Position numbers and translations under genes: made by a program. Shown here piece by piece: positions 44,498-54,479 of a DNA stretch of 64,000 bases. This stretch comes from Rehmannia glutinosa (Eukaryota; Streptophyta; Magnoliopsida; Lamiales; Orobanchaceae): contig CM071936.1 in the NCBI GenBank assembly GCA_016081115.2, positions 78,841,262 through 78,905,261 of the forward strand. The letters run 5' to 3'. How positions within the stretch are numbered: position 1 is the first letter of the stretch; every line of letters starts with the position of its first letter. The notes below the pieces were generated by a model. That model searched no databases, was not told where the DNA came from, and worked only from the letters and a program-made list of their open reading frames with translations.

Positions 44498-47162
44498 ATG
44501 GAAGCAAATCTAACTAGCATTCATATGTTTATTGTCGAGGAATTTGATGATTGGAAGATACACATGCGAACACATCTTTCCGCTCTACATGATGAAATGT
44601 GGTTCGTTTTTTGATGATGGGCCATTGCAAATAATGAAAGTGAACACAAATGTTAGGGCTCTGCTCCACGAGGTTCTTTCTTTGCACCCGAATCGAAGGA
44701 GAGGCTGAAGCTCTCGCCGCACGTCTTGCTACTATCTTGTTGTCCCATCCGTGCACACCTGCTACACCAAGACCAGCCATGGTCGAGAAGTCTCGTGTGA
44801 GTGGAAAAATGAGGATCGAAAGAGATACAACTTGGATAATGATGCTAAGGACAGTTTTTATAAAATCCTCGATAAAGCCATGTTCAACAAAGTGAAATCT
44901 TGCGAAGCGACTAAAGAAATTTGGGAAAAACTCGACTTTAATTTTTGATTGATCCGATCAAATTAAAGAAAATAAATTAAATGTTGTTGTACGTAAATTT
45001 GAAAACTTTAAAATGTTTGCGGTGAAACCCTAGATCAACTAGATACCAGGTTCACGGAGATAACTAATGAGCTCTTAGCTCAGGCAAAGATTACACTGCG
45101 AAAGAAATGTGTATCAAGATATCGAGGTCGTTCAGTTGAGTGGGAAATGAAGGTGATGGCCTTGAGACATTCCATGGACTTACAAGAATATCCAACCATG
45201 AGCTATTCTCAGATTTGAAAGCATATGAATTCGAGGTCCAAAGAAAAGAGCAAGAAGAGACAGTTGTACCCAAGACAACTGCACTCATGGTTGGAGAATC
45301 CAAGAGAGCTGAATCCAAGGAAGCCACTGACCAAGAGGAGATTGCATTTATGGTAAAGAGATTCAACAAGTTCTTCAATAAGAACTACAAAAGGAACAAG
45401 GGTGAATCATCCAAGAGACGTTCAGCACCTTCCAAGACCAAAGAAGATAGACCACCAATGAGAGCTGGCCATCAAAGAGTTGATAATCAAAGAGATGATA
45501 GAGCTGACTTCCAGAAAGCTGAGAACCTGTGTTGGAATTACAGACAACTAGGACACTTTGCTGTTGAATGTCCCTATCCACCAGTCAACAAGTATTGAAA
45601 TGAGGAGGAAAGAAAAGTGTTCAGAGATATGAGACAAGAAAAGAAGAAAATACTGTTGGTTGCTGAAACTGACACAACCAAGTGCAAAGATCCAGCCGAG
45701 TCAGACAACAATGAGGCAGACTACTCCTTAGTCACCGAAGAAAAGGCTTTGATATGCCTCATGGCCAAAGATGAAGATGAGGTACATTCTGACTCATCTC
45801 ATTTTAATTCTGATGATAGTGATAGTGACACAAACACTTCATCACCCACAGATCTTTATGAGCACGTAAAAACCTCACACACACTTTTGAATGGGGAAAA
45901 CAACCATCTCAAAAGTCAAAACTCACAGCTGACTAAGGAGCTAAGTACTCTAAGTCAAATAGCTGCTGAGAACACTGAGCTGAAGGCTAAGATTGCTAAG
46001 ATCAAAGCAGACTTAGCTGAAATAGAAAAGAGGGAAAAATATTTTAAAAATGTGATTGCATCATTTACCAAGGCATCTAAATGATTGGATGAATTGATAA
46101 TGATACAAAAGGAAAGTGGAGAATAAACAGGCATAGGATTTAATTCCTTTGTGCATGCTCAACCTCCAAGAGTGGTTATGGAAAAAGGATCCTCAAGTAA
46201 TGGGGGAGTCCAAAAGTCCAAAGCACCATATGTTGCACCCACACCCACTCACAAACACAATCACACCCATGCTGGCCTGGGATATAAAGGCAAATGCAAG
46301 AAGCTTGAGAGAGTCTTGAGGACATCGAAACAAAATTCATAATAGTCCATCCAGGACTCCAAATAGAAAGTATTCTGTGAAATCAAAACAGAACTACCAA
46401 AAGCTTCAGAGGTTTCAACAAAGAAAGCCATATGATGGGAATGGTAGAAATTATCCTAGCCAAGCTGATTGCACTAATCAAATGAGATATTAGCCAAGTC
46501 CTATGGGACACAAGCCGAAGTGGCAAAGACCTCAGACTAAAGGAACCATTATCAGCACACATATCCACCTAAGAACTATGCCCATAATGCACAGAAGTTT
46601 CCTTAAGTTCCTAAGAAAGCAAATGTACAAGCACACCCACAGGTATACAGACAAAAGAGACAGCTGTATAAGCCTAAATCTTCCAAGCAATTTGCAAATA
46701 TTCACTATGATTATGGAACTGATAGGTGGCAACCTCTTAGAGTCAGATCATTTGGCTATATGTTGGTTGGATCACCTTATAGTGCTAACCCCTCAGGACC
46801 TAGACAGGTTTGGGTACTTAAAACTGATTTCCTTGAAACCTGGTACATGGATAGTGGCTGTTCCAGACATATGACAGGGAATAAAAAGAACTTATCAAAT
46901 TTAAAGGAAGCAAAAGGAGCAAAAGCCAAGTTCGGAGGAAATCAAGCTCTAGGGGAGATCAAAGGAATCAGATCCATAAAGAAAAATGGATTGGAAATCA
47001 CAAATGTAGCCTATGTTGAAGGGCTGAATTTCAATCAGTAAGCATCAGCCAAGTCTGTGATAAGGGCTACAATGTGGGATTCAACATGGGAGTATGACAG
47101 ATCAAGAATGTTGAATCAAATGAAGTTGTGCCATCAGGATCAAGACAAAAAAACATGTATGT
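44498..47162 (+). pseudogene. SIRE gag and protease, plus strand (duplication copy 2), partly open
   Basis: Gag starts at ATG 44498. Open stretches are 44498-44614, 45140-45598 and 45617-46084. They contain the LKAYEFEVQRKEQEE block and the basic KNYKRNKGESSKRRS region. The zinc knuckle at about 45530 reads CWNYRQLGHFAVEC, where the second Cys has become Tyr. A Ser/Asp-rich and Leu/Lys/Glu helical part follows. The aspartic protease motif DSG of WYMDSGCSRHMTG is at 46850-46858. Protease cuts the Gag-Pol precursor; gag packages the RNA. A stop or frameshift separates each stretch, so the polyprotein is not intact. Confidence 0.8.
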
Positions 47163-47820
47163 AGTGGATCGGTCAACTGCTACACCAAGTACATGTTTGC
47201 TAGCAAAGAGCACAACCGAACCAAGTTGGATGTGACACAAAAAGTTGAGTCACCTGAATTTCAAGACAATCAACAAGCTTTCAAGGAGTCATCTCGTGGA
47301 AGGATTGCCAGGCTCAATAATCAAGAAAGAAAGCATTTATGATGCATGCCAGATGGGAAAGCAAATAAAGTCTTATTTTAAGGACAAGCCAAACCCTTGT
47401 TCAACCAGGATATTACACCTATTGCATATGGATTTATTTGGTCCTGTTGAACCAGCTAGCATCAGTGGAAAGATATACACCACAGTGGTGGTGGATGATT
47501 ATTCAAGATACACATGGACAATCTTTATGAGTATAAAGAAGGAAACCTTGCTGAAACTACCTCAGCTGATGAGAAGAGTTCAAAATGAGAAGAGTCAAAC
47601 CATTATCAAGATAAGGTCTGACCAAGGAATTGAGTTTGTCAATGGGATTATAACTCAGTATTGCATACATAATGGTATTGCTCATGAGTTGTCAGCTGCA
47701 AGAACTCCGCAGCATAATAGAGTAGCTGAAAGAAGGAACATAACTCTCAAGGAAGCTGCAAGGACCATGTTAGCTGAAGCTGGATTGCCCAAGAGATTTT
47801 AGGCTGAAGCCATTAATATT
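47163..47820 (+). pseudogene. SIRE integrase, plus strand, 3'-truncated
   Basis: Open from 47245 to 47802 with KLSHLNFKTINKL...SIYDAC (last part of the zinc module). The catalytic core follows: HMDLFGPVEPASISGK, VDDYSRYTWTIFM and IRSDQGIEFVNG, then PQHNRVAERRNITLKEA. Key acidic residues of the D,D-35-E core are present. It ends at TAG after LPKRF, and beyond 47845 a stretch of pol (about 0.4-0.5 kb compared with 52300-52750) is missing. The upstream TGGTATGACACAAAAAGTTGAGTC region has a stop in the zinc module. Confidence 0.8.
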
Positions 47821-47870
47821 GCTTGCTACATTCAAGAGGAAGCATTTTAAGACAACTTAGCTGCAAGCAA

Positions 47871-48119
47871 GGTTACAGAAATCGCTAGGCGCTTGTCAGG
47901 CAGTGGCCCATCGCCTAGAAATAGTATTATTTTTCTTTTTTTTTTATGTTTTTTAATTTTTACCATTTTTGGCGAATGTTTTACCTATGTCTCTTAGCCC
48001 GCCCGGAGGGGCGCCTAGGCCCGATTTAATTGCTTTTGCTGACAGCGTCCAGGCCCGATTTCTTGCCGCCCAGGCCTCCTAGCTTGCCTAAGTGGGCACC
48101 TAGCCCGATTTTACAACAC
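47871..48119. mobile_element. MITE/SINE-like insertion with GCCTAGG-rich ends
   Basis: It interrupts pol. The left end TTACAGAAATCGCTAGGCGC is imperfectly inverted at the right as GCACCTAGCCCGATTTTACAA. The interior has repeated GCCTAGGC-like palindromic words. This kind of repeat is common in plant genomes, and its class is uncertain. Target duplication is not clear. Confidence 0.55.
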
Positions 48120-48189
48120 ATCGGCTATAAGAAGATGAATCCAATGACTTACTCCAAAGTGGCCGAGAGACCGTCCTCCGAGCTTGTTT

Positions 48190-49790
48190 TGTAGATGTTA
48201 GAGATGGAGTAAGAACCAGATCTAGAACTCAACACGAAGCTATGTTCACTTGTTTCATTTCCGTGATCGAGCCTAAAGATGTGTCACAAGCTTTGGATGA
48301 CATATATTGGATTCTAGCCATGTAGGAGCCGAGTCAATTTGAAAGAGCCAAAGTTTGGGAATTGGTTCAAATGCCTACCCACCAGAATGTTATTGGTACT
48401 AAGTGGGTATTCAGAAACAAGATGAATGAAGAAGGATGTGTAGTGAGAAACAATGCAAGATTGGTAGCCAAAGGGTATTGCCAAGAAAAATGTACAAATT
48501 TTGATGAAAACTTTGCCCCCGTTGCCAGATTGGAGGCAATTAGGATGTTTCTTGCATATGCAATACACAAGAACTTCACAGTCTATCAAATGAATTTGAA
48601 GAGAGCATTTTTTTAATGGACTTTTGGAAGAAGAAGTCTATGTGGAACAACCTCCAGGTTTTAAGCAGAAAACTATTGGAGATAAAGTCTACAAGCTGAA
48701 GAAATCATTATATGGTTTGAAGCAAGCACCAAGAGCATGGTATGACACATTGTCTCAGTTCCTTATAGACAATGGATTCACCAAAGTCAATGTTGATAAC
48801 ACACTCTTCAGAATTAAAGACGGGGAAAGCATATTGCTTGTTAAATATATGTGGATGACATTATCTTTGGATCCACAAACAAAGAACTATGTGACAAATT
48901 CTCAAACCTTATGCAAGGGAAGTTTGAGATGAGCATGATGAGAGAGCTGAATTTCTTCTTAGATCTTCAAGTCAAGCAAATGAAGGTGAAACCTTCCTAA
49001 GTCAAACCAAATATACCAGAGATTTGATGAAGAAATTTGGTATGGAAGAAAAGTCATATGTGAAGATGCCCATGAATACATCAGTCAAAATGGATAGGGA
49101 TGCAGAAGGCAAAGCTATTGATCAAACAAGATATAGAGCCCTCATTGGATATTTGCTCTATTTGATAGCCAGCAGACCAGACATCACTTTTGATGTAGGT
49201 GTATGTGCTAGATTTCAATCTGCTCCAAAGTAAAGTCATATGACTGCAGCCAAGAGAATCCTAAGGTATTTGAAGGGATGCCAAGAAGTTGGCTTATGGT
49301 ATCCAAAGGAAGGAGAATTCAAGCTAGTTGGATACTTAGATTATGACTATGCTGGATGTAAAGTTGACAGGAAAAGTACATCAGGTACCTGTCAAATGCT
49401 TGGAAGAGGTTGGTTTCTTAGTTCAACAAGACACAAAATTCAATAGTTACATCCACAACTGAAGCAGAGTATATTGTTGCAGGCAGCTATTGTGCCCAAG
49501 TCTTATGGATGAGGCAACAAATGAGAGATTATGATATTGAAGAAAGAGAGATTCTAATAATGTGTGATAACACAAGTGCCACTGCAATTACTTTAATCCG
49601 ATGTGCATTCAAGAACCAAGCACATTGATGTCATGTATCACTTTATAAGAGATCATGTTGAAAAGAAGGACATCACATTGGAATACATATCAACTGATAA
49701 GTAGTTAGCTGATATATTCACAAAGCCATTATGTGAATCAAGGTTTGAAGAGCTTAAGAATGATCTTGGATTGATTGAGCTGTGTTAGGA
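48190..49790 (+). pseudogene. SIRE reverse transcriptase and RNase H, plus strand (after the MITE), broken
   Basis: RT starts with PTHQNVIGTKWVFRNKMNEE and VAKGYCQEK (48362-48616) and continues with VEQPPGFKQKTIGDKVYKL and LYGLKQAPRAWYDTLSQF (48624-48932). The active-site YVDD block is lost to a frameshift (KYMWMTLSLDP). RNase H is seen in ALIGYLLYLIASRPDITFDV, AAKRILRYLKGCQEVGLWYP and DRKSTSGTCQML (49024-49446). It ends near EYISTDK*LADIFTKPLCES (about 49680-49740). At least five frame breaks make it non-functional. It belongs to the same element as 44498-47820. Confidence 0.85.
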
Positions 49791-50340
49791 AGCTCAGAAG
49801 ACTCATTCAGCAGCGTTGCAGAAGAGATAAATGCATATCAGAAGAGTTTCACATTTCAGAAAAGTGAAATAGCTTATGTGGCTAGTCAGCTATATCGAAA
49901 GGCCATTTGACAAATTGAGTGATTATTAAATCAAGAGAGAAGCGAGTCAAGTAATAAATGAAGAAAGTGGGTTATTTATTAGCTAAGTGACAAAACGGAG
50001 TCATTTTCTACAAGCGGGGAATGCTTTTAGGCTTGCGTCGGCGTAATAAGTGATGTCGACTAAAGCCTGCGATAGTGTACCCATGATTGGATATAAATGC
50101 TGATGTATTTAATGCGGGGAAATTAATGCGGTTTTCAAATGTGATCTCAATCGTTGATCCAATTTTAAACTTTTTGAATTCCAAAAAACTATCTTTTCAC
50201 ATCCCATATAAAGAGAAATTAAATTTTCTCTCTCCTCACACATACACTCTTGCTCTCGAAGAATACTCAATTTTCTCTCTGCAAAGAAAAGTTCAAACCC
50301 TAGTTTTCTCTTTGTTCTAATCTCAAGTTCAAGACTGAAA
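49791..50340 (+). other. spacer between RNase H and third ORF (plus element)
   Basis: About 550 bp with no gene. It corresponds to 27357-27947 and 56166-56570. A TCTCTCTCCTCACACAT pyrimidine tract and CATATAAAGAGAAATT (a TATA-like word near 50205) lie within 150 bp of the third-ORF ATG. A separate promoter for that ORF is therefore possible but unproven. Confidence 0.45.
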
Positions 50341-51660
50341 TGGCACTCTCATACAACTATACAAAGCTCACTAAGAGGATCCACACCGGCGCGACTGTGG
50401 ATTTTGAAGGCCTTGTCAAGTAGGGAGTGGATAAGTTTTTGGCAAAGAAGATTGCTGAAAAACTTGAGAAGGCAGGTCTCAAGAAATTTATATCCATGGA
50501 GTTCTCTCACACCTACCTTGAGGAGGTAGCTATGATTTACGTGAATGCTGAGGTTCAAGATGATGAGATCGCTCATCGGTCAACATCAAGGCATTCAAGT
50601 TGATGCTATGACCTAGTGAACAATGTTATCTTCCTAACGGTGGTCAAGGAAATAATCGAAAGCAAAACTTTTCTCGCTTTGAAGAAGCCGATTAAGGAAG
50701 ATTACCACAAGTTGATGGATATGATAGCAAAATGCGTAGATATGAAGTTTAGGTCGTTCAATCAGCTCTCTCAGACCAAGCTGGCAACAAGAATGAAGAG
50801 CTAGCTGTAAAATCTCCTCAGACAGATGCAATTGAAGCTGAGGAAGGCAAGGCTGAAGAGCCTTTGCAGCAGGAGGATGATGATGATCTAATTATGCTAT
50901 CTTTTACTTACCCGGACATTCAAGAGAGGCTACATATTTGGAGAGCCTGGAAGCTGAGTTTGGCTAGATCTCAATTCCAAAGCCCGGATTTTATTGAGGA
51001 GGAAGAATACCTCCTAGAATTTTTGGGAAATGTTGGTGTTCGCATTATGCTGGACGAAGACTGCGGCACTAACATTCTTTTTGAGAGAAAGGAGGATGAA
51101 AAAGTTAAGGCAATAGAGAAAGCCAAGGCGGTTGAGGAGTCCAAGAAGCCTCACACTTGTGCTTTCACAGAAGCGTCTAAAAGTGCCTTACAGCCAGCCA
51201 ACAACAGTGACGGTGATGTAGAAGAACTGGAGGCTGCTGATCTAGTTGAGAAGGCTGAAGTCAAGCAAGCCACGAAAGAGTCTAAGGAGTTGCATGAGCA
51301 ACGTTGCAATGGGGCCCTAGAGAGTCATCATCCATGCAACTCTCTCCTACCCCTAACATCCTAGAATTGGTGAGGACCGTTGATGCTTCAACCTCACAAG
51401 CGCACTCCGAAGGACCTACCAGGGACACTGGAAATGAAGCTAAGAATGGAGATGAAGAGGGCAACTTAGCTGAGCCAACCCCTAAGAAAGTTGTTGAGAC
51501 AACTGCCCAGTCGGCTGATCATTCAAAGGGAACAACAGTTGAGTCTCTTGTGTGCAGTGACCCTACTGATCATGAATCAGCTGGTGTGCCAGCTGAAGGT
51601 GAAACTACACACACCACAACCGGGTTGGAGGAGGCTGTGGAAGACCTTACAAACCTGTAG
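50341..51660 (+). pseudogene. SIRE third ORF (copy 2), broken and lacking the middle linker
   Basis: It starts at ATG 50341 (MALSYNYTKLTKRIHTGATV) and follows the N-terminal part of the 54480-56165 protein. Shared words are AEKLEKAGLKKFISMEFSHT, then YHKLMDMIAKCVDMKF and QLSQTKLA. A TAG interrupts it at about 50422 and other breaks follow. After about 50790 it jumps to the acidic C-terminal block DDDDLIMLSFTYPDIQERL with IWRAWKL (50864-51364). The Lys/Ala/Pro linker of copy 3 is absent. The C-terminal tail is Glu/Lys/Ala/Thr-rich to about 51660. No membrane helix was seen. Function unknown. Confidence 0.7.
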
Positions 51661-51789
51661 TGAGGAGGTGATGGGGTTATCATCTCCACAGGGATTGATA
51701 TCGAATTTTATACTAAGTACTGTAAATATAGTAGCTTAATTCTATCTAGATAATCGCAAAGAGATGGATTTTTTATTAAACCAAAAATA
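51661..51789. other. junction between plus-strand SIRE element and next pol fragment
   Basis: 129 bp without coding sequence. After it the sequence is suddenly inside integrase of another plus-strand copy, with no LTR between. I see no known element here. Confidence 0.4.
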
Positions 51790-52800
51790 AGAAAGATTGC
51801 CAGACTGAATATACAAGAAAGAAAGTGTATGTAATGCATGCCAGATGGGAAAGCAAATCAAATCATCATTCAAGGATAAGCCAAGTCCTTCTTCAACAAG
51901 GATATCACATCTGTTGCATATGGATTTATTTGGTCCAGTTGAGCTAGCTAGCATCAGTGGAAAGAAATACACCTCAGTGGTGGTGGATGATTATTCAAGA
52001 TATACATGGACAATTTTCATGTGTAAATAGAAGGAAACTTTGCAAAAGTTACTTCAGCTGATTAAAAGAGATCAAAATGAGAAGAGTCAAACCATTATAA
52101 AAATAAGATCTGATAGGGGAACTGAGTTTGTCAATGGGATAATAACTCAGTATTGTGTTTAAAATGGTATTGCTCATGAGTTGTCAGCTGCAAGGACTCC
52201 ACAGCAGAATGAAGCAGCTGAAAGAAGGAATAGAACCCTCAAGGAAGCTGCAAGGACAATGTTAGCTGAAGCTAGATTGCCTAAGAGATTTTGGGCTGAA
52301 GCCATAAATACAACATGCTATACTCAAAGTAGATGCATGATTAACAGGAAATTGACCAAGACTCTTTATGAAATTTGGACAAGGAGGAAGCCAAATGTTG
52401 GATACTTCAAGATATTTGAATGTAAATGCTTCATCCATAACAATGGCAAAGACAATTTGAAGGCTTTTGATGCTAAAGCTAATGCAGGTATCTTTTTGGA
52501 ATACTCAGCTGAAAGTAAAGCCTATAGAGTACTGAACAAAAGGACTATGGTTACAGAAGATCTATCCATGTGGTTTTTGATGAACCTAATGTGAATGGAG
52601 AAGATATTGAAGAGTTGGCTGATAAGCTGAATCAGCCAACTATGCAGAAGAGTCCTTATGTGGAAGCTGAAGTAAGAGCACTCAACCCAGATTAAGATAA
52701 GATAGCTGATTCTCAAAGATAGCTGGAAGGTCTATAGCTGAATGAAGATGAAAGAGCTGTTCAAGACAACTTAGCTGCGAGACGGCTGAATCCAGCAGAC
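51790..52800 (+). pseudogene. SIRE integrase (second plus-strand pol fragment), broken
   Basis: It begins in the zinc module (MGKQIKSSFKDKPSPSSTR after a degenerate CMPDGK) and contains HMDLFGPVELASISGKKYT. The second catalytic Asp is in RSDRGTEFVNG. From 52181 to 52594 are PQQNEAAERRNRTLKEAART and the C-terminal FKIFECKCFIHNNGKDN region. Stops (for example after MCK at 52028) interrupt it. It joins RT at 52815. The N-terminal half of pol and gag are missing, so it is a 5'-truncated fragment. Confidence 0.8.
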
Positions 52801-52814
52801 TTACTCAACCTGAT

Positions 52815-53879
52815 GTGAGATGGCTGAGAGACCATCCACCAGAGTTAGTCATTGGAGATGTTAGAGATGACATAAGAACCAGATCCAGAGCACAACATGA
52901 AGCTATGTTTACTTATTTCATTTCCCAGATAGAGCCTAAAGATGTGTCTCAAGCATTGGATGACACACATTGGATTCAGGCCATGCAAGAAGAGCTGAAT
53001 CAGTTTGAAAGAAACAAAGTATGGGAATTAGTTCAAAGGCCAACCCACCAAAATGTTATTGGTACAAAATGGGTTTTCAGAAATAAGATGAATGAGGAAG
53101 GATCTGTTATAAGAAACAAAGCAAGATTGGTAGCCAAAGGGTATTGCCAAGAAGAGGGTATAGATTTTGCTGAAACCTTTGCTCCTGTTGCCAGATTGGA
53201 AGCAATAAGGATGTTTCTTGCTTTTGCTGCACACAAGAACTTCACTGTATATCAAATGGATGTGAAGAGTGCACTTCTAAATGGACTGTTAGAGGAAGAA
53301 GTCTATGTTGAACAACCTCCAGGTTTTGAGCAGAAAACTATTGGAGATAAGGTCTACAAGCTCAAGAAAGCATTGTGTGGATTGAAACAGGCACCAAGAG
53401 TGTGGTATGATACATTGTCTCAATTTCTAGCTGACAATGGATTCATCAAAGGCAAAATTGATAGAACACTCTTCAGAATTCATGATGGAGAGAGTATACT
53501 GCTTGTTCAAATATATGTGGATGACATCATTTTTGGTTCCACAAATAAAGAGATGTGTGAAAAGTTCTCAAACCTCATGCAACGCATATTTGAGATGAGC
53601 ATGATGGGAGAGCTGACTTTCTTCCTAGGACTTCAAGTCAAGCATTTGAAGGATGGAACCTTCATAAGCCAAACCAAGTATACCAAAGATTTGATGAATA
53701 AGTTTGGTATGGAAGAGAAGTCTTCTGTGAAAATTCCAATGAATACATCAATCAAGATGGATATGGATGCAGATGGCAAAGCTGTTGATCAAACCAGATA
53801 TAGAGCCCTCATTGGATTATTGCTTTATCTAACAAACAGCGGGCGGACATCACCTTTGCAAAGTAGGTGTATGTGCTAG
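52815..53879 (+). pseudogene. SIRE reverse transcriptase, longest open pol piece (354 codons)
   Basis: This is the best-preserved RT in the window. It opens with RWLRDHPPELVIGDVRDDIR and then has NVIGTKWVFRNKMNEE, GIDFAETFAPVARLEAIR and YQMDVKSALLNG. VEQPPGFEQKT and the complete active-site block LVQIYVDDIIFGSTNKE follow. SIRE-type FEMSMMGELTFFLGLQVK and KYTKDLMNKFGMEEKSSVK come next. The frame fails at the RT-RNase H boundary, where SRPDITFAV is read as NSGRTSPLQS. The enzyme domain may be complete but the Gag-Pol precursor it depends on is not. Confidence 0.85.
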
Positions 53880-53907
53880 ATTTCAATCTGCACCAAAAGA
53901 GAGTCAC

Positions 53908-54240
53908 ATGACTGCAAATAAGAGAATCCTAAGGTATTTGAAGGGATGCCAGGAAGTTGGCTTATGGTATTCAAAGGAAGGAGGATTCAAGCTAGTAGGA
54001 TACTCAGACTCAAACTATGCTGGATGTAGAGTTGACAAGAAGAATACCTCAGGTACATGTCAAATGATTGGAAATAGGTTGGTTTCTTGGTTCAACAAGA
54101 AACAAAACTCCATAGCTACATCCACAGCTGAAGCAAAGTATATAGTTGAAGGCAGCTATTGTGCCCAAGTCTTATGGATGAGACAGCAGCTAAGAGATTT
54201 TGATATTAAAGAAAAGAGATTCCAATTATTTGGGATAACA
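53908..54240 (+). pseudogene. SIRE RNase H (second plus-strand pol fragment)
   Basis: Reads TANKRILRYLKGCQEVGLWY, LVGYSDSNYAGCRVDKKNTS and NRLVSWFNKKQNSIATSTAE, the RNase H domain that removes template RNA. The AEAEY block is AEAKY here. The family sequence continues to VLWMRQQLRDFDIKEKRF and is lost at about 54240. It is offset one frame from the RT at 52815-53879. Confidence 0.8.
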
Positions 54241-54479
54241 CTAATGATAGACTTAACTGTCCGAGCGTCATTAATGTCACTCTGATGTATTGTGTTTCTC
54301 ACCTTTGCCTCCTAACTGCTTAAAGGATCAGTCCTAGGAGAGATTTTTTAGGACTCTTCTGGACCCTCTAGAAGGCTTTGCTCGTGCATGGCTTGGGATT
54401 CTTGTAAAGCCTACTGCAATTCTGACTTCTCCACTACAGCAGCTGGATCCATGTCTTCGTCGTTGTCAGTACACTCATG
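54241..54479. other. junction of plus- and minus-strand SIRE fragments
   Basis: The plus-strand RNase H fades out at about 54240 and the minus-strand third ORF ends at 54480. On the minus strand the region can be read as an acidic continuation of that ORF after its stop (ECTDNDEDMDPAAVVEKSEL). No LTR or target duplication marks the junction. Confidence 0.4.

Larger units (their letters stand above)
39247..47162. repeat. 7.9-kb tandem duplication, copy 2
   Basis: Direct repeat of 31362-39242. After AAAAACATGTATGT this copy continues into integrase (AGTGGATCGGTC at 47163), while copy 1 jumps to the start of copy 2. Copy 2 therefore holds the original right junction and copy 1 the original left junction. 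Confidence 0.9.

Noticed and set aside
36580..47162. Methyl-cytosine deamination (RIP-like or ageing) as the cause of copy differences
   Set aside because: Many changes are indels or create CG from CAG/CTG, which deamination cannot do.
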